Assembly (NCBI GenBank): GCA_951812795.1
Contig: OX638325.1
Coordinates: 1,946,277 to 2,010,276 of the forward strand
Direction of reading: 5' to 3'
DNA: 64,000 nucleotides
Origin: an uncultured Dehalococcoidia bacterium
GTDB lineage: Bacteria > Chloroflexota > Dehalococcoidia > Lucifugimonadales > Lucifugimonadaceae
In this document: piece after piece, positions 8,232 to 16,040 of the stretch
How the letters are laid out: each line of letters begins with the position of its first letter
Numbering within the stretch: position 1 is the stretch's first letter
Program-made: the position numbers and the translations under genes
Notes under the pieces: generated by a model
What the model was told of the DNA's origin: nothing
Databases searched by the model: none
What the model saw: the letters and a program-made list of their open reading frames with translations, nothing else

Positions 8232-8999
8232 ATGGATATCCGACCCAATCGCATCAAAGACAAGATCGCCGCTGGAGAAGTCGCCACGATCGTCGGCGGC
8301 ATGACCCACCCCGACGACATCGACGCATTCGGGCCGATCGCTACGGCTCACGGCATGGATGGCATATGGCTCGAAGGTGAGCATGGTTGGGTAGACGCGT
8401 CCGAACTTGGCAATCTGACTCGCGCTTGCGACCTCTGGGGATTGACTTCAGTCTGCCGCGTCAATGACAACAATCAAGGGTTGATCTACCGAACGCTTGA
8501 CCGCGGCGCACAAGGCATCGTCGTCCCGCACGTCAACAATGCCGCCGAAGCCCAGAACGTGGTTGACGGCGGGAAATTTCCGCCGATCGGCAAGCGAGGC
8601 AGCTACACCAGCCGGCAAGGGCTCGGTGTTCCAAACTTCATGGATGTTGCCGACGACAATTCGTTGCTAATCATTCTCATCGAAGACATTATTGCCTACG
8701 AGAAGCTAGATGAAATCATCGCAGTCGACCATATCGACGTATTTTTCGTCGCCCCCGGCGACTTCGCCGCATCGATGGGACACAAAGGCGATGTTGGGCA
8801 CCCCGATGTCACAGAGACGATGAACGATGCATACCGACGCATCGTAGCTTCGGGCCGAACCGCCGGCGCAATCTGCGGCAAAGCCAATGCTGAGAGATTT
8901 CTCGACCTCGGCGTGAAACTCCTCTTCACCAACACCCCCGAATGGATTGACGAAGGCGCGGCGAGTTTCATGGATATCGTCAACAATCACTCGAATTGA
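8232..8999 (+). CDS. HpcH/HpaI family aldolase, copy 3
   Basis: Third tandem paralogue, 255 residues, with WLEGEHGW, VCRVNDN, LIEDIIAYEKLDEI and FFVAPGDFAASMGH. The active-site environment differs slightly from the other two (INE to VND after the catalytic Arg), so the three enzymes may divide related sugar-acid substrates (inference). It ends in HSN. The 83-base gap after copy 2 contains a short direct repeat (CCTGAGCGGTGCCA, twice) near 8155-8185. Confidence 0.9.
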   Translation: MDIRPNRIKDKIAAGEVATIVGGMTHPDDIDAFGPIATAHGMDGIWLEGEHGWVDASELGNLTRACDLWGLTSVCRVNDNNQGLIYRTLDRGAQGIVVPHVNNAAEAQNVVDGGKFPPIGKRGSYTSRQGLGVPNFMDVADDNSLLIILIEDIIAYEKLDEIIAVDHIDVFFVAPGDFAASMGHKGDVGHPDVTETMNDAYRRIVASGRTAGAICGKANAERFLDLGVKLLFTNTPEWIDEGAASFMDIVNNHSN

Positions 9000-9045
9000 C
9001 GACGATCCGAAAGGTTGCTGCCGACGCTTAATTTAGCGTTAAACT

Positions 9046-9759
9046 ATGCGAACCTCTAGCGATACGCGCTTCCAGATTCGAACCGCGGCGTTGACGACGA
9101 TCCTCATCGCGTCAGGCGTTGCAGCCGCCTTGATTTCTATTGGTTGCCGCGGTGGTGGAGCTAATCCAGGCGACGAAGATTTGCTGATTCCGTTCGTTGA
9201 ACCGACGCAGTCATCTCGAACTTGCCTGAACGAAGTCTATCCACCGGATTCCCCTACATTCGAGGAAGTTTCAGAATCCGATTACCTTCCCGGCGCCAAC
9301 GGTGTCGACTACGTGGTGATTGAACCGGGCGACGGTGACAAACCGCAAGCAGATTGGCAAATCGAAGTTAAGTACACCGGCTGGCTAGAAGATGGCTGCA
9401 TATTCGGCACAACATATGGTTCTGGACGCGATGCCCGTTTTTTCCTCGCTTATGTGATCCCCGGTTGGCGACAATCGCTCCTTGAAATGCAGTTGGGTGA
9501 ACGCCGTCGAATCCGCATCCCGTCCGATCAGGGCTATGGCCAAGCCGGTTCACCTCCTCGCATCCCAGCAAACGCGACCCTTTACTTCGACGTCACGTTG
9601 ACAGGTGGTCTTACCGCCGAGCAAGCCCAGGCAACAGCCACCGCCGTAAACGAAGCGGCAGCGGCGACGATCACAGCCGTTTCTGAAGAGGTCGAAGCAA
9701 CCTTCACCGCGATTGCGGAAGAAGCGTCGCAGGACCCGGAGTCTTCGCCAGAAGAATAA
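9046..9759 (+). CDS. FKBP-type peptidyl-prolyl isomerase lipoprotein
   Basis: Exported prolyl isomerase. The N-terminus has a hydrophobic signal (residues 14-33) ending in a lipobox, ISIGC, with Cys34 for lipid attachment. The FKBP fold follows at about residues 85-195: VKYTGWLEDGCIFGTT, VIPGWRQSLLEMQLGERRRI, GYGQAGSPPRIPANATLYFDV. The C-terminal 45 residues are Ala/Glu/Thr-rich and probably helical (TATAVNEAAAATITAVSEEV), an uncommon tail for an FKBP. Likely assists folding of envelope proteins. No operon partner; tRNA-Ala follows. Confidence 0.9.
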   Translation: MRTSSDTRFQIRTAALTTILIASGVAAALISIGCRGGGANPGDEDLLIPFVEPTQSSRTCLNEVYPPDSPTFEEVSESDYLPGANGVDYVVIEPGDGDKPQADWQIEVKYTGWLEDGCIFGTTYGSGRDARFFLAYVIPGWRQSLLEMQLGERRRIRIPSDQGYGQAGSPPRIPANATLYFDVTLTGGLTAEQAQATATAVNEAAAATITAVSEEVEATFTAIAEEASQDPESSPEE

Positions 9760-9864
9760 GAGTCGGTTAAATTAGGGCTATCGAATGACGATCGGTAAAC
9801 GCTCTTGAAGAGAGCAGATCCCTGTCCCGCCGCCCCAAGGTTGTAGGATTAAGAATGCGTGATT

Positions 9865-9940
9865 GGGGCTGTAGCTCAGTTGGGAGAGCGCATCGTTCGC
9901 AATGATGAGGTCGGGGGTTCGAATCCCCCCAGCTCCACCA
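9865..9940 (+). tRNA. tRNA-Ala (anticodon CGC)
   Basis: Full cloverleaf: acceptor GGGGCTG pairs with CAGCTCC, D arm GCTCAGTTGGGAGAGC, anticodon stem CATCG/TGATG with loop TTCGCAA (anticodon CGC, GCG codons), T arm GGGGGTTCGAATCCCCC. The CCA end is encoded at 9938-9940. Confidence 0.95.
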
Positions 9941-10137
9941 ATCGCCGGCATCCTGCGGTCAATTTTCAGTAAGACTGGTGGATCGAATTTGGATGCTTAA
10001 ACCGTTCGTGGGTGGGTTGCGGTTCTAGGTTTGATTGCCGGGTGTTTCGACTAGGAGACGGCGCGTTCTGCAGCAATCCGAACGCCACACGGTAGAGATC
10101 TTTCTCCAAGGGAATCAGATCGCGCGAGTGTGATGAA

Positions 10138-10302
10138 TTAAGATTCGTTGCCACTGCGTGGCGGGCTTGGAGGGTCCGGTGCCGGGGGTCCCGGGTGCCA
10201 ACCACCAAAAACAACTCCCAACTCGTCCAGCGTAAGTTCTTTATCTTCGTCTTCCTCTTCGTTCCCGGATTCCGCGGACATTTTATCCTCGCGGTCACTC
10301 AT
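10138..10302 (-). CDS. 54-residue peptide with a double-glycine leader-like motif
   Basis: Short gene with a textbook ribosome site (AAGGAGGT, 4 bases before ATG 10302). The peptide has an acidic N-terminal half (EEEDEDKE), then LTLDELGVVFGG, then a Trp- and Pro-rich tail WHPGPPAPDPPSPPRSGNES. The L-x-x-x-E-L-x-x-V-x-G-G arrangement is what leader peptides of exported peptides and RiPP precursors use as a peptidase/transporter cleavage site, which would release a 20-residue proline-rich core. No modification enzyme, C39 peptidase or dedicated exporter lies next to it, so this reading is an inference. It could also be an ordinary small acidic protein. No family recognised. Confidence 0.6.
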   Translation of the reverse strand: MSDREDKMSAESGNEEEDEDKELTLDELGVVFGGWHPGPPAPDPPSPPRSGNES

Positions 10303-10705
10303 TACGACCTCCTTACTAACTTTTTCAAAACGATATCACTCACGTGAGATGATTGTTAAGCGTCGGTAATCGGCGTGTCAACCGATGCTAGCGATGGACA
10401 GCAACGACATGAATCCGGTGCCAACATAATCGATGAACTATGTGGAATCGAAGCAGGCCGCCGAATTAAGTGTAATTTCAGCAGCAATTCGGAAATTGGC
10501 ATCCGTTCAAACCTACAACCCTATTTGCTCATCGACCCCATGATGAACCAGCGATTCGTCGCATTTGCAATGGCTTATCCTTCGAGGAAATGGGTGGAGA
10601 ATTGCAATGCGATATGATGATTTCTCCTAAGCAATGCGAAGGTTATGAAAGGCTCCGTTACCAATCGTCGCCTTGCCGCCGGCCGATTGCAACGCGAACT
10701 CCACA
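10303..10705. other. intergenic region between divergent genes
   Basis: Holds the upstream region of the small peptide gene (minus) and of the deoxyribosyltransferase-like gene (plus). An 80-codon GTG-started frame at 10375 has no ribosome site and no family signature, so I do not call it. No other structure seen. Confidence 0.4.
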
Positions 10706-11170
10706 ATGAAGAAAACCATTTACCTCGCCAATCCATACGGATTTTCGGAGCAACAGAAACGCGAGCTGCTGCCGCTTTTCGTTGGAGCCTTGGAATCCCT
10801 TGGTTTGGAGGTGTGGGAGCCCTTCGAGCGGAATAATCAGGGATCGGTTTTGGCTCCCGGTTGGGCATATCGAATCGGACAGGCCGACATCCGCGACGTC
10901 GCCGATGCCGACGCAACATTCGCGATTCTCAACGGCATACCGCCGGACGAAGGAGTGATGGTGGAGCTAGGCGCTGCTATTGCGCTCGGCAAGCCAACGT
11001 TCTTGTTCCGAGACGACCATCGCAGGGTAACCGAGTGCGAAGAGTATCCGCTCAATCTCATGATCTTCACCGGCCTGCCTCAGGACGGTTGGGAAGACTG
11101 GTACTATACGTCGTTCGACGAAATCACTTCGCCCGACAAAGCTTTGTACCGTTGGGCAAAGCAAGGCTAG
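10706..11170 (+). CDS. nucleoside 2-deoxyribosyltransferase-like protein
   Basis: 154-residue cytoplasmic protein of the nucleoside 2-deoxyribosyltransferase family (PF05014 type), which cleaves or exchanges N-glycosidic bonds of deoxynucleosides or nucleotides. Motifs: YLANPYGFSE at the N-terminus, then DADATFAILNGIPPDEGVMVELGAAIALGK, where the Glu of VELG is the family's catalytic residue. Start ATG 10706 is chosen because MKKTIYLANP is the usual family beginning; an upstream start at 10673 only adds unrelated residues. Possible role in nucleotide salvage or clean-up of damaged nucleotides. Confidence 0.85.
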   Translation: MKKTIYLANPYGFSEQQKRELLPLFVGALESLGLEVWEPFERNNQGSVLAPGWAYRIGQADIRDVADADATFAILNGIPPDEGVMVELGAAIALGKPTFLFRDDHRRVTECEEYPLNLMIFTGLPQDGWEDWYYTSFDEITSPDKALYRWAKQG

Positions 11171-11175
11171 TCAAG

Positions 11176-12942
11176 TTACCACACTGCCGAATCGCCGTCG
11201 CGCCGAGGGTCCGACGCTGCCGACAAGGTGCCAGATTCGTTGTGCACCTGTATCGCGCCTTCGCTTCCAGCGCCGTCAAAAGGTGCAATGGCGTTAACCT
11301 CGTGACCCCTTGCTCGCAACGATTCGATCACACCGTCGTCAACCCGATCTTCGATGTCTAGATGATTGGCCTCGGCATGAGGATAAGTCGAGGATGTACG
11401 GCCTTGATAGTGCGTCCAACGCGGCCCCTCGATCGCCTCAGCGACCGTAAGCCCATGGTCGAATACGCCAGTCACCACTTGGAAATTGGTTTGCACCTGC
11501 GTGTCAGCACCTGGCGTACCGCAAACTAGCTCAAGCTTGCCGCCATCCTCGACTGGTGCGTCGGTCACCATCACCGGGTTCATAGTGTGCCTGACACGTT
11601 GGCCAGGACGCAGATAGTCGATGTGGTCAGGGTCGAGATGCCAGTACGTCATTCGGTTGTTGAGCAGTATCCCGGTGTTGCCAGCGATCAGCCCCGACCC
11701 GTACCCCATTTGAATGCTTTGCAACTCGCCGACCGCGTTGCCCCAACGGTCCACGACGCAGAAGTGTGTCGTATCCGAACCGGCGGCCCCGGCCGCTGCG
11801 AACGAGTCGTGCGGCACGCTGCGCCCATTCGGGTGATGAATTTTGCCGTCGCGCCGGTATTTCTTCGCGCGATCAGGGGCGCGCTCCATGTATGCCCAGG
11901 CGTCGCCTTCGTATGCCTCCGCGTCGGACAGTGCTTGTTCAAAATCGATCAGCCTTGCGCGCTCGGCCGCGTAATCTTTGTTTAGCATGCCTTCGACCGG
12001 CACATCGACGAAATCAGGGTCGGCCATATAGGCTTCGCGGTCTGCAAACGCCAATTTCTTGCACTCGGTCATCGTGTGGACAGCATCCGCGGTGAGATAT
12101 CCGAGGCCTTGCGCGTCGAAGTTTTCGAATAGATTCAATTCTTGCAGCAATACGTGACCCGAAGAGTTTGGAGGCGCTTCATACACTGTCCGCCCCCGGT
12201 AGGTTGTCGAGATCGGCGTTTGCCATTGGACTTTGTGGTTCTTGAGGTCGCCATACCGCAATAACCCGCCGCACTCTTCACTGAACCTTGCAATCTCGCG
12301 TGCAATGTCTCCTTCATAAAAGGCTGCGCGGCCTTGGTCTGCGATGGTTCGATAAGTCTTGGCCAAGTTAGGGTTGCGACGCAGTTCGCCTGGTTTCAGC
12401 CAATTGCCGTTCGGAGCGAATACCTCACCAGACGTCGGCGCGTCTCGCAGCAATGAGAACTGCATTGTCGACACGGCTTGTTGATGCGAAACCGGGACGC
12501 CATCTTCGCACAGTTCCACAGCGGGCTCGATACAAACGTTCAGCGGTAACGTGCCGTGTCGTTCGTGAGTAGCGAGCAGAGCATCCAAGATTCCGGGAAC
12601 CGAAGTGCCCAAGATCCCGGTCATCGGAATCCCGTTCGGGTAACGATGAGGTTCCGCCAACGCAGGCGCAGCGCCCGTGCCATTGGCGACCTCGATCGAA
12701 TTTTCGGCCGCCATCAACGTCATTACGAAACCATCCCCGCCGATACTGGAGCCGGAAGGTTCTGCGACTCCGAGCGCGAACGCAACCGCAATGGCGGCAT
12801 CTACCGCGTTTCCGCCGCGATGCAGTATTCGCATCCCAGCCTGGGTCGCGAGAGTGTGGTTGGCGACTACGGCTCCCTTCGACCCCATGCGAGCTGGTCT
12901 GAAAGATTGTCCGATGATTCCGTGGGGCGATTGATAACGCAT
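11176..12942 (-). CDS. ggt: gamma-glutamyltransferase family protein
   Basis: 588-residue Ntn-hydrolase of the gamma-glutamyltransferase family, which transfers or hydrolyses gamma-glutamyl groups of glutathione and relatives after autocleavage into two subunits. Seen: GGNAVDAAIAVAFALGVAEPSGSSIGGDGF near the N-terminus, the processing site with the nucleophile at about Thr391 in DTTHFCVVD, and GYGSGLIAGNTGILLNNRM beyond it. Start ATG 12942 (MRYQSPHGIIG) is preferred to 13047, which would add 35 unconserved residues. No signal peptide, so probably cytoplasmic, unlike the periplasmic E. coli enzyme; cephalosporin acylase-like activity remains possible. Confidence 0.9.
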   Translation of the reverse strand: MRYQSPHGIIGQSFRPARMGSKGAVVANHTLATQAGMRILHRGGNAVDAAIAVAFALGVAEPSGSSIGGDGFVMTLMAAENSIEVANGTGAAPALAEPHRYPNGIPMTGILGTSVPGILDALLATHERHGTLPLNVCIEPAVELCEDGVPVSHQQAVSTMQFSLLRDAPTSGEVFAPNGNWLKPGELRRNPNLAKTYRTIADQGRAAFYEGDIAREIARFSEECGGLLRYGDLKNHKVQWQTPISTTYRGRTVYEAPPNSSGHVLLQELNLFENFDAQGLGYLTADAVHTMTECKKLAFADREAYMADPDFVDVPVEGMLNKDYAAERARLIDFEQALSDAEAYEGDAWAYMERAPDRAKKYRRDGKIHHPNGRSVPHDSFAAAGAAGSDTTHFCVVDRWGNAVGELQSIQMGYGSGLIAGNTGILLNNRMTYWHLDPDHIDYLRPGQRVRHTMNPVMVTDAPVEDGGKLELVCGTPGADTQVQTNFQVVTGVFDHGLTVAEAIEGPRWTHYQGRTSSTYPHAEANHLDIEDRVDDGVIESLRARGHEVNAIAPFDGAGSEGAIQVHNESGTLSAASDPRRDGDSAVW

Positions 12943-13106
12943 TGTGTTGTGCTCGGTTAACCTTGAGTACGCAAAACTGTGACGTAAGTTTATCGGTTCG
13001 AAACTTGTTTCGCGAACCCGATGAATGTAGAAATTACATGTAGCCACTGAGCAATGGGCACGACTAAAGTCAGTTCAACATTCAATGAAGAATTGTGGAG
13101 GAAAAT

Positions 13107-13766
13107 ATGCGGAATCGATCGTCCAGCCGTTTCGCTGATCCGGCGACCGATTACGGGTCCGGCGACGAACCCAAAAGGCTTTGGTTAATAGACGGTGCTT
13201 ACCTTTTCAGCACGCAGTCGTCGATCGGCCAAGGTTACAACTTCGATTATCTTTTGCTGAAAAACAGACTCGAAACACTGGTTGGCCCCCTCTGGCGCGC
13301 GTATTACTTGAATGCTCTTCAACCCGACAGCGATCGTAACGACGGAATGCAACGTTTCCATTCTTGGTTGCAGTCAGCTCCTCCCAGTGGGCCGAAAATC
13401 ATCACCAAGCTTTACAACCTAAGGGATTCGGACGCGAGCCACGCATACTGCCGAGAGTGCGCTACCACGGTTCAACTTGAATGCCCCGCCGCAGGCTACA
13501 CTTCCGATCCACATCCCCTGACTCGTCGTTCACAAAAAGGCGTCGACGTCGGGATCGCGTCGCTGGCTCTCACTCACCTCGATTCTTACGACACATTAAT
13601 GTTGTCGTCGGGCGACGGCGACTTGCTCGACGCGGTGAAATTCGTCAGCGACTCAGGCAAAGAAATTGAGTTGGCTGTCTTTCGAGCTGGAGTTGCAACC
13701 GAATTGCAATCTTGGGCTGATCGTATATATTGGATCGACGAGTTCGCAAACGAAATTGCGCGTTGA
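13107..13766 (+). CDS. NYN-domain (PIN-like) putative ribonuclease, second copy
   Basis: 219-residue NYN/DUF88 protein. Landmarks: LWLIDGAYLF near residue 27, a paired-Cys region CREC and LEC in the middle that may bind a metal, QKGVDVGIASLAL, and LSSGDGDLLDAVKF. These carry the conserved Asp residues of the PIN-like active site. ATG 13107 has a GGAGG site six bases upstream, better than GTG 13095. Only distantly related to the NYN protein at 5775. It lies 33 bases before the selenocysteine peroxiredoxin and may share its transcript; functional link unknown. Confidence 0.8.
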   Translation: MRNRSSSRFADPATDYGSGDEPKRLWLIDGAYLFSTQSSIGQGYNFDYLLLKNRLETLVGPLWRAYYLNALQPDSDRNDGMQRFHSWLQSAPPSGPKIITKLYNLRDSDASHAYCRECATTVQLECPAAGYTSDPHPLTRRSQKGVDVGIASLALTHLDSYDTLMLSSGDGDLLDAVKFVSDSGKEIELAVFRAGVATELQSWADRIYWIDEFANEIAR

Positions 13767-13799
13767 TAGTACGCAAATACTGTAAACAAAATTGTCGCG

Positions 13800-14288
13800 A
13801 TGACGATGCTTAAAACGGGTCAAAAAGCACCTAATTTTGAATTGACCGCGCATAACTCTACGCGGGTAGGTCTGTATGAAATCCTCGAATCAGGTCGACG
13901 CGTCATTTTGACATTTCATCCCGCTTCATTCACTGGAGGGTGAACGAACCAACTTGGGATCCTCGGTAGGATCCGTGAAAGGACGATCGAGGTTGGTGCC
14001 GAACACCTTGAGGTCAGTTGTGATTCCGTGCCAGTCCAACTCGCATGGGTAACCGCCAACTTCGAGCAGCATGAGGTCTCAAAAGCCCCGCTAGTCCTCT
14101 CCGACTTCTGGCCGCACGGCGAAGTCAGCCGCAGCTACGGCGTCTTCAACGAGGAGCGGGGCATGTCGGTGAGGTCGCTTTTCGTAATCGATACTGACGG
14201 AATCATCATCCATTCGGAGGAGTCAACCCAGCGCGGAGTGCTTCCGGACATTGAAGGAGCGGTCGACATGATTGCCAGACTCGGTTGA
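13800..14288 (+). CDS. selenocysteine-containing peroxiredoxin (UGA codon 48)
   Basis: Cytoplasmic thiol peroxidase of the AhpC/TSA superfamily, 162 residues if UGA is read as selenocysteine. The frame runs MLKTGQKAPNFELTAH, then FHPASFTGG-UGA-TNQLGIL. The UGA at 13941-13943 falls exactly on the peroxidatic residue of the PxxxTxxC signature (Pro41, Thr45, Sec48). Downstream the same frame continues with normal peroxiredoxin sequence (VSCDSVPVQLAW, SDFWPHGEVSRSYGVF, RSLFVIDTDGIIIHS) to TGA 14286. An SECIS-like hairpin follows at 13957. Standard gene callers would report only a fragment starting at GTG 14028. Confidence 0.88.
13957..13974 (+). promoter_or_regulatory. candidate bacterial SECIS hairpin for Sec48
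   Basis: GGATCCT and AGGATCC form a perfect 7-bp stem closed by the loop CGGT. The stem starts 14 bases and the loop 21 bases after the UGA, inside the range for bacterial SECIS elements, and the loop carries the expected G-U content. Confidence 0.65.
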
Positions 14289-14292
14289 GCAG

Positions 14293-14580
14293 CTATGCAC
14301 TAACCCGAAGCTGCATGCCGAGAGCTCGCACCACTCGCAGAACAGTAGCGAAAGAGGGATTTCCGTCTGAGGATAGTGCCCTGTACAACCCTTCTCTACT
14401 CATGCCAGCATCGCGACTCAACTGCGCCATGTTTTGTGCCCGAGCTACGTCGTTGAGCGCAGCCCTTATCAGCGACCCATCACCAGGATCCTCTTCAAAG
14501 CACGCCTCTAGGTAGAGGCGTACATCTTCCTTGGTTTCAAGGTGCTCAACAGCGTCCCACTTAGTGAATGTCTCATGCAT
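14293..14580 (-). CDS. HigA-like antitoxin (XRE helix-turn-helix)
   Basis: 95-residue addiction-module antidote of the HigA-like group. The helix-turn-helix is at about residues 50-80 (MAQLSRDAGMSREGLYRALSSDGNPSFATVLRVVRALGMQL). It follows the toxin by 3 bases in the toxin-first order typical of HigBA modules. Expected to bind and neutralise the toxin and repress the operon. Confidence 0.85.
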   Translation of the reverse strand: MHETFTKWDAVEHLETKEDVRLYLEACFEEDPGDGSLIRAALNDVARAQNMAQLSRDAGMSREGLYRALSSDGNPSFATVLRVVRALGMQLRVSA

Positions 14581-14583
14581 AAC

Positions 14584-14877
14584 TCATCTCCATTCTCGAG
14601 CTATCCGTTGGGCTCGTTCGATGTCCGTGAGTTGCGAGCTTTTGTCGCCACCGCAAAGTAACACGACAACCTCAGCCCCCTCGCGGATGAAGTAGACACG
14701 GTATCCTGGACCATTCTGAATGCGTATCTCGGTGATCCCGTTGCCGACTGTTCTGACATTTCCGAAATGACCGTTCGTGATATTTCTCAAGCGAGCATTG
14801 ATTCTGGCAACAGCGGCCCGATCACGAAGCCTGCGGACCCATCGCTTGAACGTGTTGCTCTCGATGATTTCGATCAT
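14584..14877 (-). CDS. HigB/RelE-like toxin (Gp49 family)
   Basis: 97-residue toxin of the RelE/ParE superfamily in the addiction-module killer group. Features include FKRWVRRLRDRAAVARINARLRNI near the N-terminus, NGITEIRIQNGPGYRVYFI in the centre and VVLLCGGDKSSQ before the C-terminus, the usual layout of this ribosome-dependent mRNase fold. First gene of the two-gene module. It appears intact. Confidence 0.85.
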   Translation of the reverse strand: MIEIIESNTFKRWVRRLRDRAAVARINARLRNITNGHFGNVRTVGNGITEIRIQNGPGYRVYFIREGAEVVVLLCGGDKSSQLTDIERAQRIAREWR

Positions 14878-15333
14878 GCCTTGAACGTGAATTATAGTTC
14901 ACACAATTTCGAATATTCTCGGGGATAAATGCAGGTTGTGGCGACATGTGTCGCGGAACTGTCACACTTGCGCATGTCACTCCGAGCGGAGCGAGGCTTC
15001 AATTGTCAATCCCGCGCAGGCGGGCGCTATAGCGGGCGAAACGTCCATCCAGATGGACGAACCAGCTTGACACCTTCGCCGATCTGATCAAAGATCGGTG
15101 AATGGCGAAGCCGTTACCAAAAACACCGACGCTTCATTCCGACGCGACGCCAATAGATTTGACGGCGTATCGTTGGCGATTGTTCCGCGGTCAAGCCATT
15201 GATGGCGAAATGACCTCGTGGCACGACGTAGCCGCTGAAATAGTGGCAAGTTGGCAGTCGTTAATTTCGTCGTCATGTTGATAGCGCAGGATCGACCGTG
15301 GCGCGATAATCAAATCTCACCTGACCAACTGCG
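14878..15333. repeat. intergenic region with nested palindromes related to the GTCATTCC repeats
   Basis: No gene seen. From about 15005 a GTCAATCCCGCGCAGGCGGG unit leads into a perfect inverted repeat CGTCCATC-CA-GATGGACG at 15042-15059, and CCGATC/GATCGG lies inside CTTCGCC/GGCGAAG arms at about 15074-15110. The order matches the long repeats at 18005 and 58529 (palindrome, GCGCT, GGACG, ACGTCCATC), suggesting a small non-autonomous mobile repeat. Confidence 0.55.
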
Positions 15334-16029
15334 ATGACCGCGTCCATTCCACAAAACCTCACGCCGATTGATTTCGCCGACCCTGCCCCGCGCTTGTCGC
15401 GCGCCGATGTTGCGCGCCGGGCGGCTCGGATGTTGCCGCATGGCGCGGTGGTGAACCTCGGTATCGGTATCCCGTCGCTTTGCGCAGATTTCGTTCCAGA
15501 GGGAGTGCAGATTCGGTATCAAGCCGAGAACGGGGTGTTAGGTTACGGGGAATTGCTGGCACCGGAGGATGGCGATCCTGATCTGATCGATGCGAGCGGG
15601 CAGTTTACTAAGATGACGCCGGGGATGGCGTTTTTCGACTCCGCCGATTCTTTCGCAATGATTCGGGGTGGCCATATCGATGCGACCGTCCTAGGGGCAT
15701 TGCAGGTTTCGGAGCAGGGCGATCTGGCTAACTGGATGTTGCCGTCGCGCGGGATCGGGAGTATCGGCGGCGGTATGGACTTGGCCGCGAACACCAAACG
15801 GGTAATCGTGGCTATGGAGCACACCACGAGACGCAATGAGCCGAAAATCCTACAAGAATGTAGCTTTCCATTGACGGCTCAGCGATGTGTGACAGACATC
15901 GTCACCGACATCGCGGTCATTTCGGTCACTGAAGACGGGTTGGTGTTGAACGAGTGTGCACCGGGCTGGAGCCCTGAAGATGTACAGGCGTTGACGGCCG
16001 CTACACTGCTGGGACCGATGAAAGGCTGA
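15334..16029 (+). CDS. 3-oxoacid CoA-transferase, beta subunit
   Basis: 231-residue class I CoA-transferase subunit B, which moves CoA between succinyl- or acetyl-CoA and 3-oxo or short-chain acids. The catalytic Glu lies in AENGVLGYG (about residue 70), followed by FDSADSFAMIRGGHIDATVLGALQ and IGGGMDLAANTKRVIVAMEHTT, all diagnostic. The enzyme normally needs an alpha subunit encoded immediately upstream; none is present in the 450 bases before it or anywhere in this window. It begins a plus-strand block of catabolic genes and is followed 11 bases later by the enolase-superfamily gene. Confidence 0.9.
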   Translation: MTASIPQNLTPIDFADPAPRLSRADVARRAARMLPHGAVVNLGIGIPSLCADFVPEGVQIRYQAENGVLGYGELLAPEDGDPDLIDASGQFTKMTPGMAFFDSADSFAMIRGGHIDATVLGALQVSEQGDLANWMLPSRGIGSIGGGMDLAANTKRVIVAMEHTTRRNEPKILQECSFPLTAQRCVTDIVTDIAVISVTEDGLVLNECAPGWSPEDVQALTAATLLGPMKG

Positions 16030-16040
16030 AAAACTGAGAT

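Noticed and set aside
10375-10617. 80-codon frame starting at GTG
   Set aside because: No ribosome site, no recognisable family, and composition unlike the neighbouring genes.
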